64,000 bases of DNA from Bulleidia sp. zg-1006 (GCF_016812035.1 NZ_CP069178.1:1-64000), one strand, 5' to 3'; positions 28,320 through 37,521 are shown, counted from the stretch's first letter. The notes: a model not told the origin generated them from the letters alone. Translations and numbers: made by a program.

Positions 28320-28717
28320 TGACTAAAATTCATTGTCGTATAATCACACCTGAAAAACTATATCGCGAATTTGATTCGGATATTCTAACCATTGAAACAA
28401 CAGAAGGTCAACAAGGTATCTTACCAAACCACATGCCCTTAGTGACCAATTTGGCGATTGGTAAATTGAGTTCGGTATTGGATGGAAAAAGAGAGGAATA
28501 CGCTGTTACAGGCGGATTATTCTATTTCCGTGAAAACAAGGCCGAGATTTTAACCGATGCGATTGAGTCTAAAGAAGAGATTGATTTAGCTCGTGCCGAA
28601 CAAGCGAAAAATCGAGCAGAGAAGCGAATTCAACATAAGAGCGAGGATATTGACTTAAGACGAGCGGAAATCGCATTAAAAAAAGCGCTAAATCGTATTC
28701 GAGTTGGTAAACTATAG
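28319..28717 (+). CDS. atpC: ATP synthase F1 subunit epsilon
   Basis: This rotor subunit inhibits ATP hydrolysis. The 132 residues comprise an N-terminal beta-sandwich (GQQGILPNHMPLVT) and a C-terminal helical pair (LARAEQAKNRAEKR). It starts within TAATG of the atpD stop and ends the operon. Confidence 0.95.
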
Positions 28718-28725
28718 TAAAATAG

Positions 28726-28747
28726 AGCAGGCAGAGGCCTGCTTTTT
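28726..28747 (+). terminator. Terminator of the atp operon
   Basis: AGCAGGC-AGAG-GCCTGCT (28726-28743) is followed by TTTTCTT. Confidence 0.88.
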
Positions 28748-28760
28748 CTTGGAGGTTTAT

Positions 28761-29294
28761 ATGATTAAAAAATATTACCAATCGTTACATAGTCTAAAAT
28801 ATTCTCTTATTTTACCGGGATTAACCTTCTTGATTTTTGTGATTGCCTATATCAGAGATAAGAAACATAATTCATCTTTAACCACGGTTTTAATTATTCT
28901 AGTTGCTTTATTAGCAGTCATTATGGTCTTTTATTACCTGGGAAAAGTACGTATTTCTAAACAATTAAAGACGATTGAAAACCTTGATGCCTATAAAGAA
29001 GGTGGTATGGTGGATAAGTCTTGGATTTTAGAAAATCGTATATTATCGTATCATCAAGGTGTTATTCAAGAAATAAATGTTTCTGATATTCAATCCATGA
29101 AAGTGGAAGAAGGTAAACATGGCAAATACACGTTCATTTTTAATGATCATGTAAAAATGTCTTGTCAAGATTTATCGGAAGGTAGAAGATTATTAGCTCT
29201 TCTTCTAAAGGCGAATCCTTCTATTCACTATCAAGGCTTAGAACCGGAAGGGAATGGTCGTATTCAAAGTCTAGGAGGAAAAAAACATGAGTAA
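28761..29294 (+). CDS. Two-helix membrane protein, unknown function
   Basis: This 177-residue protein has two adjacent transmembrane helices (about residues 14-30 and 41-60) followed by a cytoplasmic beta-rich domain that resembles the YcxB/PH-like domains of small Firmicutes membrane proteins (EINVSDIQSMKVEEGKHGKYTFIF). No function can be assigned. ATG 28761 is chosen from TTGGAGG directly upstream. It overlaps the mnmE start by eight bases, so it is co-translated with mnmE. Confidence 0.7.
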   Translation: MIKKYYQSLHSLKYSLILPGLTFLIFVIAYIRDKKHNSSLTTVLIILVALLAVIMVFYYLGKVRISKQLKTIENLDAYKEGGMVDKSWILENRILSYHQGVIQEINVSDIQSMKVEEGKHGKYTFIFNDHVKMSCQDLSEGRRLLALLLKANPSIHYQGLEPEGNGRIQSLGGKKHE

Positions 29295-30612
29295 TGATAC
29301 AATCGTTGCAATATCTACAGCTGATGCGATGGCGGCCGTTTCCATCATTCGTATTTCCGGACCAGATACTTTCTCTATGGTTGAAAAGCTTTGTCATAAA
29401 GATGTTTCTAAGGTGGCAGGCTATCGTTTGGTGCGGGCTGAGGTATTTGAGCAGGAAGAAGTGGTGGATGATATTTTAGTTGCTGTTTTTCATCATCCTC
29501 GTTCGTATACCGGTGAAGATGTAGTGGAATTGAATTGCCATGGGGGTGTGTATTTAACACATAAGATTCTACAATTAATCCTAGGCTTAGGAGCGCGTCT
29601 TGCAAAAAGAGGAGAATTTACGCAAAGAGCTTTCTTAAATGGAAAAATGGATTTATCGCAAGCGGAAGCGATTCAAGACTTGATTGTGGCGGAGGATGAA
29701 ATCAATACGAAATCGGCAATTCATACATTAAAAGGCTCTATCCTAAGAGTTCTTAAACCGCTGGAAGAGGACTTAATTCAAATGATTGCTCATATTGAAG
29801 TGAACATCGATTATCCGGAATACGATGATGTGGAAGTATTAGTGCAATCGGATATTTTACCGAAAGCACGTGTGTGGCGAAATCAATTAAAGAAATTAGT
29901 TACCCGGTCGGAAAAAGCACAGGTAGTGAAAAATGGTATCCAAACAGCGATTGTTGGTCGTCCAAATGTTGGTAAGAGTTCTTTGTTGAATGCACTATTG
30001 GAAGAAGATAAAGCAATCGTGACAGATATTGCCGGTACAACAAGAGATATTGTGGAAGGAAACATTCGCATTGGTTCCTTCTCTTTGCATTTGATTGATA
30101 CTGCCGGCATTCGTGAAAGCCATAACCAAATCGAACAAATAGGTATTGAAAAATCCAAACAAATGATGAAACAGGCACAGCTGATTTTATTGGTTTTAGA
30201 TGGTTCTCAAGAATTAACATTAGAAGACCAAGAGCTTTTGGAACAAACTAAGGATAAGACAAGAATTATTATTTATAACAAGAAGGACTTAGGAACTAAG
30301 TACGATGGTGTTCAAATCAGTGCGGCGAATGGAGATGTGGAGGAATTGATTGAAAAGATTGGAGAATTATTCCAACAAGAAGTCCTTGCGGCAAATGGGG
30401 ATACTTTAGCAAATGATCGTCAAATTGGTTTAGCAAAGGCTTCATTAAGAGCAATGGATCAAGCGATTGAAGCTTTAGAAGCTGGTATGGAATTGGATTT
30501 GGTTACGGTTGATTTACAAGAAAGCTGGAATTGTTTGAAAGATATGAGTGGGGGCAGAAGCCGAGAGAATTTGTTGGATGAAATATTTTCTCGTTTCTGT
30601 TTGGGTAAATAG
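29287..30612 (+). CDS. mnmE: tRNA modification GTPase MnmE
   Basis: This GTPase partner of MnmG makes cmnm5U34 in tRNA. Its 441 residues comprise an N-terminal formyl-THF-binding domain, a helical domain and an inserted G domain with GRPNVGKSSLLN, DIAGTTRD and IYNKKDL. It ends in the CLGK form of the C-terminal CxGK motif, with the catalytic cysteine. TAGGAGG precedes the ATG. tatD starts one base after the stop. Confidence 0.97.
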   Translation: MSNDTIVAISTADAMAAVSIIRISGPDTFSMVEKLCHKDVSKVAGYRLVRAEVFEQEEVVDDILVAVFHHPRSYTGEDVVELNCHGGVYLTHKILQLILGLGARLAKRGEFTQRAFLNGKMDLSQAEAIQDLIVAEDEINTKSAIHTLKGSILRVLKPLEEDLIQMIAHIEVNIDYPEYDDVEVLVQSDILPKARVWRNQLKKLVTRSEKAQVVKNGIQTAIVGRPNVGKSSLLNALLEEDKAIVTDIAGTTRDIVEGNIRIGSFSLHLIDTAGIRESHNQIEQIGIEKSKQMMKQAQLILLVLDGSQELTLEDQELLEQTKDKTRIIIYNKKDLGTKYDGVQISAANGDVEELIEKIGELFQQEVLAANGDTLANDRQIGLAKASLRAMDQAIEALEAGMELDLVTVDLQESWNCLKDMSGGRSRENLLDEIFSRFCLGK

Positions 30613-30613
30613 G

Positions 30614-31384
30614 ATGAGATTTTTAGATAGTCATTTTCATTTGATGGCAGAAGAGTTTGATAAAGATCGTGAAGTTGTATTACAAAGAGCCTTAAATCAA
30701 GGGGTTAAAGATTTAATGGTGATTACCTTGGATAATGAAGAAACGAAAAAGGCGATTGAATTCAATCAAGCCCATGGCAATCCATTCTTGATTGCGGCCG
30801 GTATTTTTCCCGAGGATTTAGAAAAGAATAATGAAATCTATTGGCAAGAGTTTTGTGATTTATGTGCAAAACCAGAAATAAGTGCGATTGGTGAAATTGG
30901 TTTGGAATACCATTGGGTAAGTGACCCCGAGCTTCGTGAAAAACAGAAACTTTTGTTCGCAAAACAGATTGAGTTATCGAAAGCGTTGAATAAGCCTTAT
31001 TTGGTGCATAGTCGTGATGCGATACAAGATACTTTTGACATTATGAAAGCTCATGGTGGTCGTGGTTTGGTGCATTGTTTCCCAGGCTCACTGGAAATGG
31101 CGAAGGAGTTTAATAAGTTTGGTTTTTACCTAGCCATTGGGGGTGTTTTAACCTTTAAAAACGCAAAACATGCTCCGGAGGTGGTTAGGGGGATGGATAT
31201 TCGTTATTTATTAAGTGAAACGGATGCGCCTTATATGACTCCGGTTCCCCATCGTGGTCAACGTAACGAACCTAGTTATATTCCTTACATTGTTGAAAAA
31301 ATGGCAGAGCTTCGTGGTATTTCTAAGGAAGAAATGACGGCTCAAATTCAGCAAAATTGGTTAAATTTTTTTACTAAAAAGTAA
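30614..31384 (+). CDS. tatD: TatD family metal-dependent DNase
   Basis: This TIM-barrel hydrolase of the TatD/YcfH family probably acts as a 3'-5' exonuclease or in tRNA/DNA quality control. ATG 30614 gives 256 residues beginning MRFLDSHFHL, the metal-binding HxH. Further metal ligands are in AIGEIGLEYHW, LVHSRDA, VHCFPGS and LLSETDAPY. It lies one base after mnmE and upstream of the rnmV-ksgA block, as in B. subtilis where yabD precedes rnmV. Confidence 0.93.
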   Translation: MRFLDSHFHLMAEEFDKDREVVLQRALNQGVKDLMVITLDNEETKKAIEFNQAHGNPFLIAAGIFPEDLEKNNEIYWQEFCDLCAKPEISAIGEIGLEYHWVSDPELREKQKLLFAKQIELSKALNKPYLVHSRDAIQDTFDIMKAHGGRGLVHCFPGSLEMAKEFNKFGFYLAIGGVLTFKNAKHAPEVVRGMDIRYLLSETDAPYMTPVPHRGQRNEPSYIPYIVEKMAELRGISKEEMTAQIQQNWLNFFTKK

Positions 31385-31415
31385 AAGAATTTTCATAGAA
31401 GAAAAACAGAGCAAT

Positions 31416-31436
31416 CAGAATACTCATTCTATTTTT
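31416..31436 (+). terminator. Weak terminator after tatD
   Basis: A short stem AGAAT-ACTC-ATTCT (31417-31430) is followed by ATTTTT. Confidence 0.4.
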
Positions 31437-31451
31437 AAAGATTTGAAAGGA

Positions 31452-31480
31452 TTTATATTCAGATTGGATAGGTGTACAAT
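31452..31480 (+). promoter_or_regulatory. Candidate gdhA promoter
   Basis: TTTATA (31452-31457), 17 bases, TACAAT (31475-31480). It is placed 30 bases before the gdhA ATG, which has AGGGGG as ribosome site. Confidence 0.5.
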
Positions 31481-31510
31481 GAAAACATTCTTAAAAATAA
31501 GGGGGCTATC

Positions 31511-32857
31511 ATGAACGAATATGTACAACGTGTTATCCATAACACGAGTGAAAAACACAAAGATCAACCAGAGTTTTTACAATCGGTCACCGAGGTTTTA
31601 AAGACGATTGAACCGGTTGTAAAAGCGCACCCGGAATATGAAAAAGCGGCTTTATTAGAACGCTTAGTTGAACCGGAAAGACAAATTCTTTTCCGCGTTG
31701 TTTGGAACGATGATAAGGGTGAGGTCCATGTGAACACAGGGTATCGAATTCAATTCAATGGCGTGCTTGGTCCATACAAGGGTGGTTTAAGATTTCATCC
31801 ATCTGTGAATCTTTCCGTCTTAAAATTCTTAGGGTTTGAACAAACCTTTAAGAATAGCTTAACCACTTTAGCGATTGGTGGCGGAAAAGGGGGAAGTGAT
31901 TTTGACCCTCATGGTAAGAGTGATGCGGAAATCATGCGTTTTTGCCAAGCTTTTATGACCGAATTATATCGCCATATTGGACCAAATACGGATGTACCAG
32001 CGGGTGATATTGGTGTAGGCGGTCGTGAGATTGGTTATTTATTTGGTCAATACAGAAGAATTCGTGACAGTTTTGATAATGGCGTGTTAACGGGTAAAGG
32101 CTTGACATTTGGTGGTTCTTTAATTCGTCCGGAAGCAACGGGCTTTGGGGTATTGTATTACATTCAACGTGTTTTTGAACACGAAGGGCTTGTGTTAAAA
32201 GGGAAAACCATTGCGGTATCAGGCTATGGAAATGTGGCTTGGGGTGTTTGTAAGAAAGCAACTGAATTGGGCGCTAAAGTCGTTACAATTTCCGGTCACA
32301 ATGGTTATGTTTACGATCCGGAGGGAATTGATACCAAAGAAAAGATTAATTTCTTATTAGAAATGAGGGCTTCACAAAACGCCAATGTGAAGATGTATGC
32401 CGATAAATTTGGTTGTGCCTTCATGGAGGGAAAGAAACCTTGGGAAGTGAAGGTGGATATTTGTATTCCATGTGCGACACAAAATGAAGTTGATTTATCT
32501 GTTGCGGAAATCATGGTTCAAAATGGCACTCAGTATTATTTCGAAGGAGCGAATATGCCGGCTACGAATGAGGCGATTGCTTATTTGCAAGGGAATGGTG
32601 TTTTAGTTGGTCCGGCTAAAGCGGCGAATGCAGGTGGTGTTGCGGTATCGGCTTTAGAAATGAGTCAAAATAGTGAGCGTTTAAGTTGGAGCTGTGAAGA
32701 AGTTGACCAAAAGTTAAGGGAAATCATGTACAATATCGTGGATGTATCTTATCAAGCAAGTGAACGTTATGGTCTTAAACGGGATTTGGTTTCAGGAGCG
32801 AATATTGCCGGCTTTGAAAAAGTGGCGGAAGCGATGATGGCACAAGGACTGATTTAG
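31511..32857 (+). CDS. gdhA: NADP-type glutamate dehydrogenase
   Basis: This enzyme interconverts 2-oxoglutarate plus ammonia and glutamate. The 448-residue hexameric family signature includes GPYKGGLRFHPSVN (catalytic lysine region), GGGKGGSDFDPHGKSDAEI and the Rossmann GYGNVAWG. ATG 31511 is used because the stretch upstream lacks a better ribosome site. It has its own promoter and interrupts the usual tatD-rnmV neighbourhood. Confidence 0.96.
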   Translation: MNEYVQRVIHNTSEKHKDQPEFLQSVTEVLKTIEPVVKAHPEYEKAALLERLVEPERQILFRVVWNDDKGEVHVNTGYRIQFNGVLGPYKGGLRFHPSVNLSVLKFLGFEQTFKNSLTTLAIGGGKGGSDFDPHGKSDAEIMRFCQAFMTELYRHIGPNTDVPAGDIGVGGREIGYLFGQYRRIRDSFDNGVLTGKGLTFGGSLIRPEATGFGVLYYIQRVFEHEGLVLKGKTIAVSGYGNVAWGVCKKATELGAKVVTISGHNGYVYDPEGIDTKEKINFLLEMRASQNANVKMYADKFGCAFMEGKKPWEVKVDICIPCATQNEVDLSVAEIMVQNGTQYYFEGANMPATNEAIAYLQGNGVLVGPAKAANAGGVAVSALEMSQNSERLSWSCEEVDQKLREIMYNIVDVSYQASERYGLKRDLVSGANIAGFEKVAEAMMAQGLI

Positions 32858-32930
32858 GGATTAAATAAAAAACTGGAATTGATTGATAGTAAGCATTTTG
32901 TTTCTATGAAATTAGAAATTGGGAAACGGT

Positions 32931-32936
32931 TATACT
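32931..32936 (+). promoter_or_regulatory. -10 box immediately before rnmV
   Basis: TATACT ends seven bases before the ATG with no Shine-Dalgarno sequence between, so transcription should begin at the A of the start codon. Confidence 0.5.
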
Positions 32937-32943
32937 ATAGCTA

Positions 32944-33573
32944 ATGAAAAAAGAAAAAATACAAGAAGTCATTATCATTGAGGGAAAACACGACACGATG
33001 GCTTTAAAAGAAATCTTTGATTGTGAAACGATAGAAACGGGTGGAACTTCTTTATCCGAAACAGTTTTTCAACAAATTGAAAAGGCATTACATAAAACAG
33101 GGGTGATTGTTTTTACTGATCCGGATACCCCGGGCAATCAAATCCGTTTTAAAATAAAAGAAAGATTTCCAAGCGTTAAAGAAGCCTTTATTCCTAAAGA
33201 TAAAGCGAAAACACGAAAGAAGGTTGGTGTGGAGCATGCTAAGGCAGAGGATTTAATTCAATCTTTACATCATGTGATGACAACCTTTTCAACTAAAAAC
33301 TCAGATATAGAGATGAAAGACTTAGTGGAATTAGGCTTAAGTGCCAATCCTTTGGCAAGTGAAAGAAGAGAATATATTGGTAATCAATTGCACATAGGTA
33401 CAGCCAACGCAAAAACTTTTTTAAAACGTCTACAACACTATGGAATACAAAGAAAAGAAGTACAGGAGCTTACAAAATCATGGCAAAAGCAATCTCAACC
33501 CCATCCCGAACCAAAGAAATTCTTGAACAATACCAATTTAAAGCCAAGAAGAATTTTGGTCAGAATTTTTTAG
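32944..33573 (+). CDS. rnmV: Ribonuclease M5
   Basis: This Toprim-domain nuclease makes mature 5S rRNA from its precursor. The 209-residue protein has the catalytic Glu in IIIEGKHDT and DxD in FTDPDTPGNQ. It is followed by ksgA as in B. subtilis. Its C-terminal about 31 residues (from SWQKQ) are encoded within the first 94 bases of ksgA in another frame and look low-complexity and basic; the usual family length is about 185. The gene has no Shine-Dalgarno sequence and a -10 right before the ATG. Confidence 0.92.
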   Translation: MKKEKIQEVIIIEGKHDTMALKEIFDCETIETGGTSLSETVFQQIEKALHKTGVIVFTDPDTPGNQIRFKIKERFPSVKEAFIPKDKAKTRKKVGVEHAKAEDLIQSLHHVMTTFSTKNSDIEMKDLVELGLSANPLASERREYIGNQLHIGTANAKTFLKRLQHYGIQRKEVQELTKSWQKQSQPHPEPKKFLNNTNLKPRRILVRIF

Positions 33574-34322
33574 TGGATCCCATTATCACAAAACGGGTGG
33601 CGAATGAAGCCAATGTGGATGGGGTGGTTTTAGAAGTTGGACCGGGTATTGGTAGCCTAACTGAACAATTAGCCTATGTTGCTAAAAAGGTGATTGCCTA
33701 TGAAATTGATTTGGGTTTAAAAGAAGTATTAGCAGACAATTTTTCGGAATTCAAGAATGTTGAAATCCAATTCCAAGATTTTTTAAAAGTGGATTTGCGT
33801 GAAAAAATAAAAGAATGGAAGAAACAGTATGGAAAAGTTGTTGTTTGTGCTAATTTACCATATTACATTACTTCAGCTGTCTTATTTAAAGTGTTTGCAG
33901 AAGAGGCTATTGAAACAATTACAGTGATGGTTCAAAAAGAGGTGGGTGATCGTTTCAATGCGAAGGTGAACGATAGTGAATACTCGGCTTTAAGCGTTGA
34001 GGGACAAAGTTACTATGATATTAAGAAGCTATTTACCGTTCCAAGTCGTTCTTTTAATCCAAGTCCTAAAGTGGATTCGGTGATTATTCAATTCCAGCGG
34101 AAAGCAATAATGCCATCCTTTAACAGAGAGGCTTATTTTGGTTTTGTTCGGGATTGTTTCGGACAGAGAAGAAAGACCATTCGTAATAACCTGCAAAAGA
34201 ATTTCAGCAATGAAGAAATTGATTGGGCTTTAACAAAATGTGGAATTGAAGCCGGTCAAAGACCACAGAATTTGAGTGCTTGTCAATACCAAGCTTTATT
34301 TGAGGTACTATATGCGGGATAG
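33480..34322 (+). CDS. ksgA: 16S rRNA (adenine-1518/1519-N6)-dimethyltransferase
   Basis: This enzyme dimethylates two adenines near the 3' end of 16S rRNA, a late step in 30S assembly. The 280 residues show the family start TPSRTKEILEQYQFKAKKNFGQNFL, shown only in part as FGQNFLVD, SAM motif EVGPGIGSLTEQLA and catalytic NLPYYITS. The start at 33480 aligns with known KsgA N-termini and has AGGAG upstream inside rnmV. It overlaps rnmV by 94 bases and ispE by 11. Confidence 0.95.
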   Translation: MAKAISTPSRTKEILEQYQFKAKKNFGQNFLVDPIITKRVANEANVDGVVLEVGPGIGSLTEQLAYVAKKVIAYEIDLGLKEVLADNFSEFKNVEIQFQDFLKVDLREKIKEWKKQYGKVVVCANLPYYITSAVLFKVFAEEAIETITVMVQKEVGDRFNAKVNDSEYSALSVEGQSYYDIKKLFTVPSRSFNPSPKVDSVIIQFQRKAIMPSFNREAYFGFVRDCFGQRRKTIRNNLQKNFSNEEIDWALTKCGIEAGQRPQNLSACQYQALFEVLYAG

Positions 34323-35154
34323 AGCCTACGCTAAAATCAACTTAGCTTTAGAAGTTGGGTCAACTAGATTGGATGGTTATCATGATTTGAGAATGGTGAT
34401 GGTTCCGATTGATTTCTATGATCAAGTGGAAATCGTGCCATCCGATGTGGATGAGTTGATTTGTAATAAAGGATACATTCCTTTAAATCCAAAGAATACG
34501 ATGTACCAAGCTTTAACGATTATCAGAAATCGCTACAACATTGAAGATAAGTTTTCTATTTCACTTCAGAAACAACTTCCTGTAAGAGCCGGCTTAGCCG
34601 GCGGTTCAGCCGATGCGGCGGCGGTCATTCGTTTATTAAATCGTATGTTGAAATTAAATATGAGTCGGAAAGAAATGATTGAAATAGCTTTGGATGTGGG
34701 ATCAGATGTTCCTTTCTGCTTATTTAATCAAGCTTGTATTGTTGAAGGCAAAGGGGAAATCTTAACACCAATTGAAGTTAATTTAAATTTTGAACTCTTA
34801 TTAGTCAAACCAAAAAATGGTGTTTCAACGAAAAAAGCCTTTCAATTAATTGGAGATGAAGATAAAATACCTTTGGATATTCTTCCATTAGCAAGGGCTT
34901 TAAAAGAAAGTGACTATGATACTTTCTTATCCGGCTTAGGAAACCATTTAGAATCGGTGGCGATACGTCTTGTACCCGAAATACAAGAAGTTAAACAAGA
35001 ATTATTGGAATTAGGTTTTGATGCAAGTTTAATGAGCGGCTCCGGTTCAACGGTTTTTGGTATCACCAAATCAGCAGATTTAACTAATAGTGCGTTTAAA
35101 AAATTAAGGAGGAAAGGGTACTTTGTGCGAAGAACACATGTATTAAAGGGATAA
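34312..35154 (+). CDS. ispE: 4-diphosphocytidyl-2-C-methyl-D-erythritol kinase
   Basis: This GHMP kinase belongs to the MEP isoprenoid pathway. The 280-residue protein begins with AYAKINLALEVG and has the ATP loop PVRAGLAGGSADAAAV and the C-terminal MSGSGSTVFG. ATG 34312 has TGAGGT upstream and overlaps the ksgA end. It indicates that this organism makes isoprenoids through MEP rather than mevalonate, at least in part (inference). Confidence 0.95.
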   Translation: MRDRAYAKINLALEVGSTRLDGYHDLRMVMVPIDFYDQVEIVPSDVDELICNKGYIPLNPKNTMYQALTIIRNRYNIEDKFSISLQKQLPVRAGLAGGSADAAAVIRLLNRMLKLNMSRKEMIEIALDVGSDVPFCLFNQACIVEGKGEILTPIEVNLNFELLLVKPKNGVSTKKAFQLIGDEDKIPLDILPLARALKESDYDTFLSGLGNHLESVAIRLVPEIQEVKQELLELGFDASLMSGSGSTVFGITKSADLTNSAFKKLRRKGYFVRRTHVLKG

Positions 35155-35156
35155 CT

Positions 35157-36080
35157 ATGAATTCAGCAATTATTATGGCGGGTGGTAAGGGAACTCGCAT
35201 GAAATCAAAGCTGGCGAAGGTTTTACATCCATTGTTGGATGTACCAATGGTGCAGTGGGTTGTGGATGGTTTAAAAGAGGCCGGTAGTGAAAGGATTGTG
35301 ACCGTCGTTGGTTTTCAGCATGAAGAAGTTGAGAAACAATTGGCTGGACAATGCGAATTTGCACTACAAGCAGAACAGCTGGGAACAGGTCACGCTGTGA
35401 AACAGGCTACACAACTAAAGGAAGAAGATGGTATCACCATAGTGGCTAGTGGGGATTGTCCCAATATACGAGCAGAAACATATGCTTCTTTATATGACAT
35501 GCCCGAAGATTGTGACATGATTGTTTTAACAGCGGTCTTAGAAAATCCCGGTTTATATGGAAGGGTTATTCGTCTAAAAGACGGAACCGTTGAAAAGATT
35601 GTGGAAGCTAAAGACGCTAGTGAAGAGGAATTGAAAGTAAGAGAAATCAATTCAGGGATTTACGCGTTTCGCACAAAGAAATTATTTGAAGCTTTGGAAT
35701 TATTGAAGAACGATAATGCTCAAAAGGAATATTATTTAACCGATGTGGTGGAAATATTTCGTAAAAAAGGCTATCAAGTGCAAGCGAAAATAGTGGAAGA
35801 TGCTCACGAAGTGGAAGGTTTGAATAGTTTGGTAGAAGTCGCTTCTTCAACGAAGTACTTACAAAGAAGAATCAATACGAAGTGGATGAAGTTTGGTGTA
35901 CAAATGGTGGATCCGGAGAATACCTATATTGGTCCTTATGTGAAATTAGAAGCGGATGTATTTTTATATCCAAATGTCTCAATTTATGGACACAGTGTTG
36001 TTCATACAGGTTCGATACTTTACCCGGGAGTTTTTATAAAAGACAAAGAAATTATGGAAAATAGCACTTTATCCATTTAG
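35157..36080 (+). CDS. glmU: UDP-GlcNAc pyrophosphorylase domain of GlmU, truncated
   Basis: The N-terminal uridyltransferase domain looks complete: MAGGKGTRMKSKLAKVLHP, AEQLGTGHAV, SGDCPN, YGRVIR and EINSGIYAF. It turns GlcNAc-1-P and UTP into UDP-GlcNAc. Typical GlmU is about 450-460 residues with a C-terminal left-handed beta-helix acetyltransferase. Here the protein ends at 307 after only a few hexapeptide turns (YIGPYVKLEADVFLYPNVSIYG), losing the acetyltransferase active site. No remnant lies in the 53 bases before prs. The glucosamine-1-phosphate acetylation must be done by another protein (inference). Confidence 0.9.
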   Translation: MNSAIIMAGGKGTRMKSKLAKVLHPLLDVPMVQWVVDGLKEAGSERIVTVVGFQHEEVEKQLAGQCEFALQAEQLGTGHAVKQATQLKEEDGITIVASGDCPNIRAETYASLYDMPEDCDMIVLTAVLENPGLYGRVIRLKDGTVEKIVEAKDASEEELKVREINSGIYAFRTKKLFEALELLKNDNAQKEYYLTDVVEIFRKKGYQVQAKIVEDAHEVEGLNSLVEVASSTKYLQRRINTKWMKFGVQMVDPENTYIGPYVKLEADVFLYPNVSIYGHSVVHTGSILYPGVFIKDKEIMENSTLSI

Positions 36081-36098
36081 AAAACGCTTAAATTGGGC

Positions 36099-36104
36099 TA
36101 TAAT
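36099..36104 (+). promoter_or_regulatory. -10 box of prs
   Basis: TATAAT lies 30 bases before the prs ATG. A weak TTTAGA at 36076-36081 is 17 bases upstream. Confidence 0.5.
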
Positions 36105-36133
36105 CTAAACAGTTAAGGAGAAAAATAGTTCCA

Positions 36134-37108
36134 ATGTTAAAAGAAACAGTTGTATTCGCACTAACTTCTAGCACAGGTCTTGCGTCATCCATTTGTAAGG
36201 AATTGGATCTTCCGCTAGGAAAAATTAAGGTTGAGCATTTCGCAGATGGTGAAATTTTAGTTGAACCTCAAGAATCCGTTCGGGGTCGTTCGGTATTTAT
36301 TGTCCAATCCACCTGCACGCCGGTAACTGAACATTTGATGGAAGTTTTGGTTTGTATTGATGCTTGTAAACGAGCTTCGGCAGGTGAAATCAATGTTATC
36401 ATGCCTTATTTCGGCTATGCCAGACAGGATCGTAAAGCAAAACCTCGTCAGCCAATCACTTCAAAATTAGTGGCTAATTTATTGCAAGTGGCTGGTGCTA
36501 ATCGTGTGGTTACTTTTGATTTACATGCTGCTCAAATTCAAGGGTATTTTGATATTCCAATTGATGATTTAACAGCTGTTCCAATGTTGGGAGAATATTT
36601 TAAGACATTGCAAATTCCAAATGAAGATTTAGTGGTTGTTTCACCCGATCATGGTGGGGTGACGCGTGCTAGACGAATGGCGGATATTTTGGGTGCCCCA
36701 ATTGCCATTATTGATAAGAGAAGACCACAACCAAACGCCGTAGAAGCACAAAATGTGATTGGTGATGTCAAGGATAAGACTTGTATCGTCATTGATGATA
36801 TTTGTGATACGGCCGGTTCTTTGGTAGCTGGTTGTCAAATCTTAAAGGATTATGGAGCAAAAGAAATTTACACAGGTATTACCCATGGTGTTTTCTCTCG
36901 TGATGCGATTGAAAAGATTGAAAATTCACCAATTAAGGAAATGGTCATCTCCGATACAATTCCATTTGAGCAAGAAAAGAGAGTTAGAAGCACAAAGGTA
37001 AAGGTTATCTCTATTTCAAGTATGTTGGCTAAGACGATTATAGCGATTCGTGGTCACGCTCCTGTTTCTAGGGTATACGAAGATTATAATTTTGATATGT
37101 TTAAATAG
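36134..37108 (+). CDS. prs: Ribose-phosphate pyrophosphokinase
   Basis: This enzyme makes PRPP from ribose-5-phosphate and ATP for nucleotide, His and Trp synthesis. The 324-residue protein shows FADGEILVEPQESVRG, YARQDRKAKPRQPITSKL, FDLHAAQIQGYFDIP and the PRPP loop VIDDICDTAGS. AAGGAG is 13 bases before ATG 36134, an unusually long spacing, but no nearer start codon is available. It follows glmU as in B. subtilis. Confidence 0.96.
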   Translation: MLKETVVFALTSSTGLASSICKELDLPLGKIKVEHFADGEILVEPQESVRGRSVFIVQSTCTPVTEHLMEVLVCIDACKRASAGEINVIMPYFGYARQDRKAKPRQPITSKLVANLLQVAGANRVVTFDLHAAQIQGYFDIPIDDLTAVPMLGEYFKTLQIPNEDLVVVSPDHGGVTRARRMADILGAPIAIIDKRRPQPNAVEAQNVIGDVKDKTCIVIDDICDTAGSLVAGCQILKDYGAKEIYTGITHGVFSRDAIEKIENSPIKEMVISDTIPFEQEKRVRSTKVKVISISSMLAKTIIAIRGHAPVSRVYEDYNFDMFK

Positions 37109-37138
37109 AATTAAAAAGTTTTTGAAATGTGCCGGTCA

Positions 37139-37170
37139 TTTAAAAAAGAGTGCTGGCACCCTTTTTTAAA
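37139..37170. terminator. Bidirectional terminator between prs and csp
   Basis: The stem TTTAAAAAAG (37139-37148) / CTTTTTTAAA (37161-37170) has an inner GTGC-TG-GCAC. It ends in T runs on both strands and so serves prs on + and the cold-shock gene on -. Confidence 0.85.
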
Positions 37171-37182
37171 TCATAATGTCAA

Positions 37183-37395
37183 TTATAACTTTTCGACGTT
37201 TGAAGCGTGTGGTCCCTTATCGCCTTCTTCGACTTCAAATTGTACAGCTTGACCTTCTTTTAAAGTTTTGTGTCCATTTTCATCGCCTTCTTTGATGGCT
37301 GAGAAGTGAACGAAAATGTCTTTTCCTTCTTCATCAGATGTGATAAAGCCGTAACCTTTTTGGTCGTCGAACCATTTAACTTTTCCAGTTAACAT
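37183..37395 (-). CDS. Cold-shock protein (CspA family)
   Basis: This 70-residue OB-fold single-strand nucleic-acid-binding protein acts as an RNA chaperone. RNP1 is KGYGFIT and RNP2 is [15 protein letters not shown] lies about eight bases before the ATG on the - strand. It is one of only three - strand genes in the window and converges on prs. A possible promoter on - reads TTGCAT then TACAAT with 18 bases between, around 37450-37480, but this is tentative. Confidence 0.96.
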   Translation of the reverse strand: MLTGKVKWFDDQKGYGFITSDEEGKDIFVHFSAIKEGDENGHKTLKEGQAVQFEVEEGDKGPHASNVEKL

Positions 37396-37521
37396 TCAAT
37401 GAATCTCCTTACTATGTATTACGAAAATTTTTAAGGTTTCAAATACACGCTAATTGTACTTTAATTGTAAAGAAATATGCAAGTGAAATAGCATTATTTA
37501 GGTAAATAAGCGCTAAGAGTT

